Shown: positions 1 through 6,172, counted from the first letter of the stretch. The stretch: DNA of 20,042 nucleotides from Alphaproteobacteria bacterium (GCA_003131925.1 PKWC01000096.1:2426-22467), one strand, 5' to 3'. Program-made: numbers and translations. Notes: generated by a model not told the origin, from the sequence alone.

Positions 1-75
1 TGGTGGGCGCGACAGGGATCGAACCTGTGACCCCTACCATGTCAAGGTAGTGCTCTCCCGCTGAGCTATGCGCCC
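1..75 (-). tRNA. tRNA-Val(GAC)
   Basis: The reverse complement folds as a complete tRNA: acceptor GGGCGCA against CGCGCCC (last pair is an A-C mismatch), a D arm with AGCTCAGCGGGAGAGC, an anticodon stem CTACC/GGTAG around loop TTGACAT (anticodon GAC, Val), and a T arm ACAGG/CCTGT. The CCA end is encoded at positions 1-3. Its 5' end faces the accessory region, so it is not in the usual orientation to be that region's integration target. Confidence 0.95.
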
Positions 76-181
76 GCAAACCTTCCCGAAGACGCGCTGG
101 CGACGGATCAGAACCGGGGATTGGATTTCACGGCAAACTAGCTGGGATCGCTGTATCGTACCATGTGTCCTCGCGGCATGG

Positions 182-862
182 TCAAGGAGCCTTCAAAGAG
201 TCGGTCAAAGCGTCCTCGCCTCGGGCTCGGTAACAAGCGTGCGAGGGGTCTCCGTGTTCGTCTTCAAGCAGAGTCCAGTAATCACCATTTTTGCTCACCA
301 AAAGCGTGAATGAACTTTCGCCGGATGGTTGCCCTGCAAAGTAGATTGTGTTGCTGTCACCAAGCTCCTTGTTTGCCCACATACGGACCTGCAAGGCTTC
401 CAATATGTCAGCCGAGCATCGAGGAAACCCTGAGCCAGGAACACCAAACTTCTTATCGGGCTTGCTGTCGTGAATATCACCCAACACTTCGACTCTGTTT
501 CCCCTCCCGATTTCGCAATAAACGGATGCATCGCGGGAGGAACCACGGGCGAGAAGCACCCAAGGTGCATAGAGCATATCGTCCTTCGGTGGCACATCCG
601 GATGAAATGTTTCGGCGAACAGAAGAAATCTGGATTCGCCAGTAGTTCTTAGAGTTTCTATTATCCCGCCCGCAGTTCGCTCTTTAATCAATTTTGGTAG
701 CAGGGTTATGATCGACTCACATTCGTCAGCTACCGACGGCCCCACCGGCGCGATCAAACCAACGATCACCATTCCTACTATCTCAATGATCGACAGCACC
801 TTTTTTGAACGACCTGTGCCAACTACAACACGAGCCGACTTCCTCCGATCAGCAAGATTCAT
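182..862 (-). CDS. secreted or periplasmic protein of unknown function
   Basis: This 226-aa protein has a basic N-terminus (residues 1-21), a hydrophobic stretch (about 23-40) and a Ser-Val-Ala followed by Asp-Glu at 43-47, which fits a signal peptide cleaved by signal peptidase I. Four cysteines (48, 116, 149, 210) would lie in the mature part and could form two disulfides. The C-terminal stretch at 196-217 has the pattern W-T-L-L followed by A-C-Y-x-A-R-G-E-D, which resembles the C-terminus of many small secreted bacterial proteins of unknown function. That likeness is from memory only. The ATG at 862 is preceded by a strong GGAAGGAAA ribosome site. It probably shares a transcript with the minus-strand gene ending at 952, 89 bp upstream. 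No enzyme motif was recognised. Confidence 0.75.
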   Translation of the reverse strand: MNLADRRKSARVVVGTGRSKKVLSIIEIVGMVIVGLIAPVGPSVADECESIITLLPKLIKERTAGGIIETLRTTGESRFLLFAETFHPDVPPKDDMLYAPWVLLARGSSRDASVYCEIGRGNRVEVLGDIHDSKPDKKFGVPGSGFPRCSADILEALQVRMWANKELGDSNTIYFAGQPSGESSFTLLVSKNGDYWTLLEDEHGDPSHACYRARGEDALTDSLKAP

Positions 863-951
863 CGGTAGATTTCCTTCCTCATCCGGGTTTGCGTGTCCTG
901 ACTATATTCTTAGCTATACGGCCAACACATAAGCCCGGGATAAGGGCAAAG

Positions 952-1569
952 TCACCTTGCCTGATTGTCCAACTCACTCCGCTCTTTTGCCCGGCGCGAC
1001 CATGGGTAAATCTTCATCGCGTCTATCGTTGTGCAGGCTTGGACGGCGCTGCTTCTTAGATCGGCAAGTACTGTCTTGATTTGCTCGCGTTGTGTATTCA
1101 ATTCATCGGCGGAGTTTGTTTTCTGAATCAAACCCAAAAGCCAGCTGTTGTAGCCGACAGCTTGTTCTTTGAATCGTTGCAAAAAAAGCAGTCGGTGGCC
1201 GAGGTCGCCGTATTGCGGCAAACCTAAAGGGGGCTGAATTTGGATCATCATTTCGCCAAATCCGCCCCGCCACGGGAGCTGAGGCGCAAATTTTGCCAGA
1301 TTGTCCAATAGCGCATCAATTTGCTGGATCACCGCGCGGACATTTGCACGAGCGGTTCTTGCAAAGTGAATTGCATCAAGGCGGGTTATCCACCAGTCTC
1401 GTGCACGGTTGAAGAATAGGATGAGTGGTGGGCCGAATACGGCAAGGGCAACGGTCGCAATTACGCCGACAGCCTGAACGTATCCCGCGAGGCCGGGGTG
1501 ACATTCGATCCAACGGAGCCAAGGATTGGGCTCCATGGTACAGGCATCCCACATACCGACGTTCAGCAT
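952..1569 (-). CDS. membrane-anchored hypothetical protein
   Basis: The protein is at most 205 aa. One strongly hydrophobic segment (about residues 29-53) is followed by a basic Asn-Arg-Ala-Arg-Asp-Trp-Trp border, so the rest is probably cytoplasmic. The remainder looks mostly helical, with Leu/Ile/Ala heptad-like spacing in 66-95 and 140-185, and no catalytic motif is visible. The start is uncertain: ATG codons at 1569, 1557 and 1536 are in frame, and none has a strong ribosome site (a GGGA lies 10 nt before the 1536 ATG). Starting at 1536 gives 194 aa and leaves the membrane segment intact. The gene diverges from the 1771 cassette and lies upstream of the secreted-protein gene at 182-862. 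Family not recognised. Confidence 0.7.
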   Translation of the reverse strand: MLNVGMWDACTMEPNPWLRWIECHPGLAGYVQAVGVIATVALAVFGPPLILFFNRARDWWITRLDAIHFARTARANVRAVIQQIDALLDNLAKFAPQLPWRGGFGEMMIQIQPPLGLPQYGDLGHRLLFLQRFKEQAVGYNSWLLGLIQKTNSADELNTQREQIKTVLADLRSSAVQACTTIDAMKIYPWSRRAKERSELDNQAR

Positions 1570-1770
1570 AGACCCGGCTTCACCGCTCCCGCCTCCACCT
1601 AAGAAAATTAGGGCAGATTTTCCAACGGGCAGTCAACGCGACGGGACCAAGCCCGTCAGATACGGCAGCGCACCCGGACCGGCTTTAGAAACCGGGTGGG
1701 GCAATATCGCATGTGAGGCCAGACCGGAATTCTGGTACAGTCAAGGGGATGCACCGGCGCAGGGGCGAAA

Positions 1771-2103
1771 GTGGGCCAAATTGAAGAGCTTGTTGATCGC
1801 GTCGATGACGTATTGGAACGCAACAGGCGGCATGAGTACGTATTGATCGGCGCAACTTTGGTTCTGTTCCTAGCGGGGATCGCTGGCATTGTTCAGGCGA
1901 TACTCAGCAAGAATTATCTTTGGTCAATCCCGCCCGTATTTACGACGTTTTTTCTGAAGTGGCCGATTGAAAACATCAATGCCATTCGACGGGGCAATAT
2001 CGCCCTAGCACTGGCCCCGCTGCTCATCCGAGAACTGCCACCGCCGGAAGCGGCGAAGGAAGTGCAGAAGCTTCTCGAAAATCTGTTCAAGGGCGCCACG
2101 TAA
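1771..2103 (+). CDS. small two-helix membrane protein, first gene of a three-gene cassette
   Basis: This 110-aa protein has a charged amphipathic N-terminus (residues 1-21, Glu/Asp/Arg rich), a clear transmembrane helix (about 23-44), a second hydrophobic stretch (about 49-63), and a charged C-terminal helix (90-107). Both ends are probably cytoplasmic. The start is GTG with an AGGGGCG ribosome site just upstream. Its TAA stop overlaps the ATG of the next gene by one base (TAATG), which implies translational coupling and a joint function. No domain is recognised. It could be a membrane platform for the two following products, but that is inference from gene order alone. Confidence 0.75.
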   Translation: MGQIEELVDRVDDVLERNRRHEYVLIGATLVLFLAGIAGIVQAILSKNYLWSIPPVFTTFFLKWPIENINAIRRGNIALALAPLLIRELPPPEAAKEVQKLLENLFKGAT

Positions 2104-2873
2104 TGGCTGACAGCGACGAAACCAAAGAGCTTTTGGAGAAGATGCTCCAAGCGCTTTATGCAAAATCAGCCGCAGAGCAAAGCGCCGAAGCTACTGGCGA
2201 TTCATATCTGATTGCCGCGGACAAACAGTATCTCGGAAGGATCACCGAAAACGTTTACGACCAGCAATCCATTCTTAACACCTATGGACCGTTTGGTAGC
2301 CTATATAGTTCGACGAGCATCTTCAACGAGTATTCCCAATATGGTGGGCAGTACGGAGTCTTTAGCCTGAACAACCCTTATTGCCAGTCTCCGCCTCAAC
2401 TGTTCTTACGAGGTAGGTTCGTTGGCAATGTCTCGGCCAACCAATACGTACCTAACAGGATATCAAACAAAGCGTTTTTGGCTGCGCTGAAGCACGATAT
2501 TCGCGCGCTCTTGCGTGGGGAGATGCCAAAGGATGGCGGGATTAAGAGGGAGGGCATTTATTTGCAAGCGCAAGATGGGCAATTCCTCGGCAACCTCAAT
2601 CCCAACCGCTTTGATCAAGATTCAATTTCCAACAAGTTTTCTCCTTACGGCAACAAATTTTCCCAGACCTCAATCTTCAATAAGTTCTCTACCTACGGTG
2701 GCCAGTTCTCCCAGCTGAGTCCTTTCAACCGGATTTCCAATACGCCACCGCGAATTTTAGATGGCGGCAAGTTTGTGGCTTACTTGACGGTGAACACGAT
2801 GAAGACCCCTCGTGTTGATCCTAACGAGGTTATGGAATGGGCGGAGCGTAACGTGAGAAAGCGATTTGGCTAA
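2103..2873 (+). CDS. protein with two Tyr/Ser/Asn/Gly-rich repeat modules
   Basis: This 256-aa protein has no signal peptide. After a charged N-terminus (1-30) it carries two copies of one module, about residues 43-120 and 161-240, with their corresponding phrases about 118 residues apart. Each module starts with a Y/F-L-G-x-[IL] phrase and D-Q-x-S-I, passes through short YG/FS and SIFN phrases (such as TSIFNEYSQYGGQY and TSIFNKFSTYGGQF), and ends with P-P-x-x-[FL]. I recall a widespread class of unnamed bacterial proteins with the same S-x-x-S-I-x-N-x-Y-x-x-Y-G rhythm; function is unknown. A linker (121-160) and a charged C-terminal tail (240-256) complete the protein. It starts on the TAATG overlap with the preceding membrane protein gene and its end overlaps the next start by 8 bp. 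Confidence 0.85.
   Translation: MADSDETKELLEKMLQALYAKSAAEQSAEATGDSYLIAADKQYLGRITENVYDQQSILNTYGPFGSLYSSTSIFNEYSQYGGQYGVFSLNNPYCQSPPQLFLRGRFVGNVSANQYVPNRISNKAFLAALKHDIRALLRGEMPKDGGIKREGIYLQAQDGQFLGNLNPNRFDQDSISNKFSPYGNKFSQTSIFNKFSTYGGQFSQLSPFNRISNTPPRILDGGKFVAYLTVNTMKTPRVDPNEVMEWAERNVRKRFG
2229..2822 (+). repeat. internal duplication inside the repeat-module protein
   Basis: Two protein-level direct repeats are encoded at about 2229-2462 and 2583-2822. The best-matching phrases, TSIFNEYSQYGGQY and TSIFNKFSTYGGQF, are nearly collinear. DNA identity has decayed more than protein similarity, which suggests an old duplication kept by selection. The second copy has Phe where the first has Tyr at several aligned places. 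Confidence 0.75.
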
Positions 2874-3285
2874 GGGCCGCGTGATAGCGGCGGCTATTGC
2901 AGCCGCATTCCTCAGTGTGGCGGGTTGGTATTACCTCTCATTGAGAGATCGGCCCGCTCCGCAAAATTCCATTGCGGATGCCTGCATGACGAAGGTTATT
3001 GGGGAATACCGCGGATTGATCGAGACGAATCTCTCGGCCAAGGAAACACGCCTACGTGCACTCACCACCGGGATTACCAAGGACACTACTGCGGCAGATT
3101 ACGACCATTTAGTGAGTGCCAATAACGCTCAAGACAAGACCGATGACATAGCGGTCTATTCAGCATTCTGTACGGCTTACGCTACGTGCGTTCATGCCAA
3201 GCCATTTAAGACCACGTTTGATGCCTGCTACGAAGCGTGGGCAGAACCCGATGAGTCGGATGGCTCCGACGATTCGGACGATTGA
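2866..3285 (+). CDS. signal-anchored small protein with four Cys and an acidic tail
   Basis: This protein is 139 aa from a TTG start at 2866, which overlaps the previous gene's end by 8 bp. A GTG at 2881 is an alternative and would remove only five residues. An Ala-rich hydrophobic helix (about 5-25) after Lys/Arg predicts either a membrane anchor with the bulk in the periplasm or an uncleaved signal. The domain contains four cysteines (40, 102, 108, 121), spaced so that two disulfides are plausible, and ends in a strongly acidic Asp/Ser/Glu tail (128-139). No family was recognised. It is the third member of the overlapping cassette, and the tail is its most unusual feature. Confidence 0.7.
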   Translation: MAKGRVIAAAIAAAFLSVAGWYYLSLRDRPAPQNSIADACMTKVIGEYRGLIETNLSAKETRLRALTTGITKDTTAADYDHLVSANNAQDKTDDIAVYSAFCTAYATCVHAKPFKTTFDACYEAWAEPDESDGSDDSDD

Positions 3286-3346
3286 ATTTCGGTTTGCAGT
3301 GCAGCGCTACACTACATGGCGCTCCGAACAGCGTAGGGGATGGCGT

Positions 3347-3514
3347 ATGCGTGTGTACCATTGCACCAATCAAAAATACGGCCTTGAGGACCTCAGGAGA
3401 AGCCGGGCCGTCCCCGGCTGCGATATAGGCGATGTAAATCTTTTCCTCGGCAGAATCAGCGCACGACTCAGCGGAGGCGGAAATGCACGAGTCCAGTGCG
3501 GAATTGCCGATTGA
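3347..3514 (+). pseudogene. probable remnant of a DUF2971-like gene N-terminus
   Basis: An ATG at 3347 with an AGGGG ribosome site about 8 nt upstream opens a 55-codon frame. Its first 20 residues, MRVYHCTNQKYGLEDLRRSR, strongly resemble my memory of the N-terminus of DUF2971-type proteins (Met-Arg-x-Tyr-His/Tyr-Phe-Thr, then Tyr-Gly-Leu-Glu-x-[LI]-Arg-x-x-Arg). In that family the next residues are normally basic and then reach Asn-Asp-Pro-Phe-Glu. Here the match stops and the frame continues into unrelated residues, ending inside the next gene at 3514. This suggests truncation by deletion, leaving the original start region. It could instead be a short unrelated gene, or chance. Confidence 0.4.
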
Positions 3515-3800
3515 TCGCGTTATCGAAGCCTGTGACAAAAAATTCCGGGTTGCTCATGAGATGGCCCTCAAACAATGGAACGAGCACCCGGAAAAGCATG
3601 CCGGTTGGCTTTCAGAAACGCACTGTGTGTCCGGAAGTGATTGGGCTAACGCAATGGTACAAGATTGGGGACCATCGAAGCTCTACGATCTATGTGTCGC
3701 GGCAAAGGAATCGGGCGAAAGTAGAGTCCGTGTCAGCGTAGGTGATTTTCAGGCAATTCATCCCTTCTATCGCTCGAAGCGGGCCGGAGACCGCAAATGA
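3483..3800 (+). CDS. hypothetical 105-aa protein
   Basis: The ATG at 3483 has a GGAGGCG ribosome site 3 nt upstream, which favours this start. The 105-aa product is soluble-looking, with charged helical N-terminal half (Asp/Arg/Glu/Lys) and three cysteines (17, 48, 71). No signal peptide, membrane segment or known motif is visible. It stands alone after the 1771-3285 cassette and converges on the small minus-strand gene ending at 3826. Function unknown. Confidence 0.65.
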   Translation: MHESSAELPIDRVIEACDKKFRVAHEMALKQWNEHPEKHAGWLSETHCVSGSDWANAMVQDWGPSKLYDLCVAAKESGESRVRVSVGDFQAIHPFYRSKRAGDRK

Positions 3801-3825
3801 AAGGCGATTATCCACTTGACAATAC

Positions 3826-4008
3826 TCAGGTCGGCCAGTCATCGAGCAGTTTTATTGCTTCCGCGATAACGGCGTCCCGGTCTGGTCCGTTGGGAATTGT
3901 CATTTCGTGTCGAGTCGCGCCGGGCGGATACACAAAGGCTTTCCACTCTTTTCCGCGCTGAAGTTTGATGTACCCGCCGCGTTTATGCTCGATTTTTTCG
4001 TCCGCCAC
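3826..4008 (-). CDS. small basic hypothetical protein (60 aa)
   Basis: This 60-aa frame starts with GTG at 4008, with AGGACAAGAAC before it as a plausible ribosome site. The composition is protein-like: a Lys/Glu N-terminus, then Gly-Gly-Tyr-Ile-Lys-Leu, Trp-Lys-Ala-Phe-Val-Tyr-Pro-Pro-Gly, and a C-terminal helix with acidic and Leu residues. That reads as a small beta/alpha fold. It begins 9 bp after the stop of the 31-aa frame upstream, so the two are probably cotranscribed. A small toxin-antitoxin pair was considered but there is no motif to support it. Confidence 0.6.
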   Translation of the reverse strand: MADEKIEHKRGGYIKLQRGKEWKAFVYPPGATRHEMTIPNGPDRDAVIAEAIKLLDDWPT

Positions 4009-4017
4009 GTTCTTGTC

Positions 4018-4113
4018 CTATCCTGTGATCCGCTTCGGCTTCTCGTTGTCTTTCGCCTTCACCCGGAGCGCTTCGCGCATGATCCTGTCGAACTCCGTGC
4101 CGCTCATACGCAT
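4018..4113 (-). CDS. very small protein with an MSGTEFDRIMREAL helix
   Basis: This 31-aa frame (from ATG 4113; a second ATG at 4107) contains MSGTEFDRIMREALRVK followed by a basic Lys/Pro/Arg tail. I recall very similar [KR]M[ST]GxEFDxIMxxAL peptides among small rhizobial and phage proteins, where they form a single amphipathic helix; no function is known. An upstream GTG at 4179 is in frame and would give 53 aa with a basic extension. The stop is 9 bp before the GTG of the 60-aa gene. The frame is short, so confidence rests mainly on the recognisable sequence pattern and on the coupling. Confidence 0.5.
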   Translation of the reverse strand: MRMSGTEFDRIMREALRVKAKDNEKPKRITG

Positions 4114-4342
4114 CTCGTCGGCTTTACTCGTCTTTGCCGTGATTTGCGGAACCGCCTTAGTTCGGAGCGACAAAAACACTTTGTACGATTGGCCCAGACG
4201 ACTACTCCCGCCGACAGGTCAAACGCTTTCCGACTATCTGGCAGACGCCTAAGACGAGTTCGGCGCACAAGCAGGGCAGGGGAAAGGCATGACAACGATT
4301 GAAGAATGCCCGCCGTTTGCCATCTAGGGCTCCGGGGCAGAG

Positions 4343-4540
4343 TTATTTTTTCTCCGGTACGGCGGCGGGGTCCACCTTTTTTGCGATTTCCGCGTTGTGC
4401 TGCGAAGTCACGACGGGTGACGATCTTGGCGGACGAAGCGGTCCCGCCGCCATCTTTGGGGCATAACCGCTATCAGCGCGGACGTTCTCAAGGAGCCCAT
4501 TAGCCAGCCCGGTGGCGGGTTTATCTTGAGCGGAACCCAT
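4343..4540 (-). CDS. tandem small Gly-Tyr/Pro-Pro protein, copy 3
   Basis: This 65-aa protein is the last of three tandem related small proteins. From about residue 23 it reads D-S-G-Y-A-P, then after about 11 residues P-P-R-S-S-P-V-V-T, matching the order of conserved positions in copies 1 and 2. The tail is basic and Pro/Lys/Glu rich. It is predicted soluble and largely disordered. The ATG at 4540 follows the stop of copy 2 by 5 bp. It is the most diverged copy (SPVVT instead of SAVVN). No function is known. Confidence 0.6.
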   Translation of the reverse strand: MGSAQDKPATGLANGLLENVRADSGYAPKMAAGPLRPPRSSPVVTSQHNAEIAKKVDPAAVPEKK

Positions 4541-4843
4541 TGCGCCTAGCCTTTTTGCCGCGGTGCGGAGGAGGCTTTCTTAGTCGCCGGTTTCGTGGCG
4601 TTTCCGCTGTTCACGACGGCCGACCCCTTGGGCGGGTTCGCTTTGGCAACCGCCGCTCTGACACTGTAGCCGCTATCCATGGCCCCCTTCCACCTGACCG
4701 GCGCGGGGGGGCGGCTACCTCTGTTGTCTGCCATCGCTCAGCCCCTATCGGCCAGGATTCGTGGAGGCCGCACTTGGCGGGCGCGGAGGAGGCTCCGGGC
4801 GTGCGCTCGGCGTGGCTGCTGGCGGCTGATTCACGACGGCCGA
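4408..4843 (-). repeat. short direct repeats shared by the three tandem small genes
   Basis: The 14-mer TTCACGACGGCCGA (plus-strand reading) occurs at 4610-4623 in copy 2 and at 4830-4843 in copy 1, and TCACGACGG at 4408-4416 in copy 3. All encode the S-x-V-V-[NT] motif region in the same frame. This DNA-level likeness supports descent by tandem duplication rather than chance similarity of composition. Confidence 0.6.
4546..4734 (-). CDS. tandem small Gly-Tyr/Pro-Pro protein, copy 2
   Basis: This 62-aa protein is rich in Pro, Ala and Lys. It has D-S-G-Y-S-V at about 20-25 and N-P-P-K-G-S-A-V-V-N at about 34-43, the same pair of motifs as its two neighbours, and a basic Lys/Ser/Arg tail. The ATG at 4734 has AGGGG upstream, overlapping the stop of copy 1, which argues for a coupled transcript. 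It is probably intrinsically disordered, with no hydrophobic segment. Confidence 0.65.
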   Translation of the reverse strand: MADNRGSRPPAPVRWKGAMDSGYSVRAAVAKANPPKGSAVVNSGNATKPATKKASSAPRQKG

Positions 4844-4927
4844 TCCGCCCGGCGGGTGGCGGATCGTGCCCGACGAGGTAGGCACGTAGCCGCCCTTCTC
4901 GATGCGGGTGCCTGTGTTCGCTGGCAT
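4745..4927 (-). CDS. tandem small Gly-Tyr/Pro-Pro protein, copy 1
   Basis: This product is 60 aa from ATG 4927, one base after the TAG of the DUF6338-like gene, which is why I prefer it. An in-frame ATG at 4957 would add 10 residues and overlap the upstream gene by 29 bp. The motifs are G-G-Y-V-P-T at about 12-17 and P-P-G-G-S-A-V-V-N at about 25-33, followed by a long Pro-rich tail with a PEPPPRPP run. This Pro-rich low-complexity form could bind SH3-like or other Pro-recognising modules, but no partner is known. Confidence 0.65.
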   Translation of the reverse strand: MPANTGTRIEKGGYVPTSSGTIRHPPGGSAVVNQPPAATPSARPEPPPRPPSAASTNPGR

Positions 4928-4928
4928 G

Positions 4929-5555
4929 CTAGTTCTCGGGGGCAGCGGCATCTTCATCCTCAGGTAGCTGGTTGTCGAAGAACTCTACCATTTGGTAATC
5001 CCCCGGCCGAAATAAAATACCATGGCTCTGCGGTTCTTTCTGCACAAAGCCCCCCTTAGCATCCAATTCCCACAATTCCTCGATGTAGAGATGGCCGGGT
5101 TCTGGGTACGAACTCGCATAGGAATTTTCGCCGAACCAACCACCAACGCGGCGCGTCTCCGAGATATGCACCAGCACCCAACACGCCTGCTGCGCTTGAA
5201 AAAAGTGGTCCCATGCTGTCGGAGCCTCTATGAGGGCTAACCCCCACTTCACAAGCTTCTTTCGCACCTGAATCAGCGCTAACGGCGAACAGCACGGAAA
5301 CACCAAGAAAATTACAATTACCGCGAGCCACACACCGACCGGGTGTTGTGCGAAGTTCGCGACATTTACGGCCCATTTTATGGGGAAAAAGAGCACCAAA
5401 AAATTGATCGCACCGTATGTTATCGCTTCAAGAATGCTGTCTTTCAGGGTCGTTTTTTCGCGCGGCTGCACAAGGCCGTAGACCTGCATCGAGATAAAAC
5501 CCGGCACGACAAAAGCGACGAAGTAGATGACGTCAGCGCTTGTGAACGTCGGCAT
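4929..5555 (-). CDS. DUF6338-like integral membrane protein
   Basis: This 208-aa protein has three hydrophobic segments (about 9-29, 42-60 and 73-97) followed by a soluble C-terminal domain. Landmarks in that domain are P-T-A-W-D (112-116), W-V-L-V (126-129), G-G-W-F-G-E-N-S-Y-A-S-S-Y-P (138-151), L-Y-I-E-E-L-W (156-162) and a G-I-L (179-181) with Asp/Glu after it. Together they match what I know of DUF6338, a family of unknown function. The start at 5555 has an AGAGAG ribosome site. The acidic tail (200-208) runs into the stop one base before the next ATG. It is first in an operon with the three small Gly-Tyr/Pro-Pro proteins, a neighbourhood I recall seeing with this family. Confidence 0.8.
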   Translation of the reverse strand: MPTFTSADVIYFVAFVVPGFISMQVYGLVQPREKTTLKDSILEAITYGAINFLVLFFPIKWAVNVANFAQHPVGVWLAVIVIFLVFPCCSPLALIQVRKKLVKWGLALIEAPTAWDHFFQAQQACWVLVHISETRRVGGWFGENSYASSYPEPGHLYIEELWELDAKGGFVQKEPQSHGILFRPGDYQMVEFFDNQLPEDEDAAAPEN

Positions 5556-5723
5556 GGCTGCTCTCTTTTTACCACCGTCCTACTGTCTATCGGAGTGGAG
5601 CGTGGCTGATTCTCGCCGCCCGTCAAAAACGGTTTTGCATTCGCAACCTAACCCATTGAATCATTTAGGCTGGAAATCGCCGGGTTTTGCAGCTAAACCC
5701 TTGCGTTGCTTGAAAAATGGTCC

Positions 5724-5770
5724 GCTTTGGGAGCAGAGGGTCGCGTGTTCGAATCACGCCGCCCCGACCA
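5724..5770 (+). other. 3' fragment of tRNA-Pro(TGG), probable attachment site
   Basis: These 47 nt reproduce the 3' part of tRNA-Pro: the last two bases of the 5' anticodon stem, loop TTTGGGA (anticodon TGG), stem GCAGA, the variable region, the T arm CGCGT-GTTCGAATC-ACGCC and the acceptor strand CGCCCCG-A-CCA. No matching 5' half (D arm, acceptor CGGGGCG) precedes it; unrelated sequence does. This is the expected form of an attR/attL left by integration into tRNA-Pro. It sits just upstream of the NDUFS4-like gene. Confidence 0.85.
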
Positions 5771-5797
5771 GCCGGAAGACCCTGCGGGAGTAAGCGA

Positions 5798-6103
5798 ATG
5801 CGGGCGAGAATCTATCGACCCTCGAAGACGGCGATGCAGTCGGGCAGGGCACTGACAAAGAAGTGGGTGCTGGAATATGAGCCCGAGAGCCCCCGCACGA
5901 TCGAGCCCCTGATGGGCTGGACCAGTTCCGCCGACATGCGCAGCCAGATACTCCTCGAATTCGAGTCCCGGGATGAGGCTGTGGCCTATGCCAGGAAGCA
6001 CGAGATTCCCTATCAGGTGTTCGAGCCGGATCTGCCGAAGAGTCGTCCAAAATCCTATTCGGACAATTTTCGCTTTGACCGCAAGGAGCCATGGACGCAC
6101 TGA
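5798..6103 (+). CDS. complex I accessory subunit, NDUFS4/ETC_C1 type
   Basis: This 101-aa protein belongs to the ETC complex I NDUFS4-type family (18-kDa accessory subunit of NADH:ubiquinone oxidoreductase), found in alphaproteobacteria and mitochondria. It acts on the cytoplasmic side of the respiratory complex. Visible landmarks are R-A-R-I-Y-R-P at the N-terminus, P-L-M-G-W-T-S-S-A-D with Q-I-L-L-E-F, the Ala-Tyr-Ala-Arg-Lys helix with Tyr-Gln-Val-Phe-Glu-Pro, and the terminal Y-S-D-N-F with P-W-T-H. The ATG at 5798 has a GGGAG site and is the family start. A longer in-frame start at 5717 would be read through the tRNA-Pro fragment and is rejected. The gene is complete despite lying next to the attachment scar. 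Confidence 0.93.
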   Translation: MRARIYRPSKTAMQSGRALTKKWVLEYEPESPRTIEPLMGWTSSADMRSQILLEFESRDEAVAYARKHEIPYQVFEPDLPKSRPKSYSDNFRFDRKEPWTH

Positions 6104-6172
6104 CGTAAATGGCGAAGGTCCTCGTCGTAGTTTTTGATTTACGTTTCGATTGCTTCATACTTGCCGGCGCGA

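Larger units (their letters stand above)
76..5770. mobile_element. right-hand part of a putative tRNA-Pro-integrated genomic island
   Basis: This stretch holds only small, little-known genes, is visibly more AT-rich than the flanking core genes, switches strand repeatedly, and ends exactly at a 3' fragment of tRNA-Pro(TGG). Integrases of the tyrosine family commonly insert at tRNA 3' ends, rebuild the tRNA at one end and leave a 3' duplicate at the other. By that logic the intact tRNA-Pro and the left end lie upstream of position 1, and the tRNA-Val gene would be inside the element or left over from a rearrangement. No integrase, transposase or plasmid gene was seen here, so a decayed or deleted island is equally possible. 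The left limit given is simply the edge of the tRNA-Val gene, not a mapped boundary. Confidence 0.5.

Noticed and set aside
1..75. tRNA-Val as the integration site of the accessory region
   Set aside because: Its 5' end faces the region, whereas integration normally uses the 3' end, and no duplicated tRNA-Val fragment was seen.
3206..3538. A 110-codon minus-strand frame
   Set aside because: It overlaps two plus-strand genes and the remnant, and its ends read like non-coding sequence. A short middle part looks protein-like, so it is not fully excluded.
3826..4113. Toxin-antitoxin pair
   Set aside because: Size and coupling fit, but there is no toxin or DNA-binding motif in either product.
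4104..4295. A 63-codon minus-strand frame
   Set aside because: It is Arg-rich and overlaps the more convincing 31-aa frame in another frame.
76..5770. CRISPR array, insertion sequence or integrase
   Set aside because: No regularly spaced repeats, terminal inverted repeats or recombinase motifs were found here.
5717..5797. Longer N-terminus for the NDUFS4-like gene
   Set aside because: It would translate the tRNA-Pro fragment; the family start and ribosome site are at 5798.
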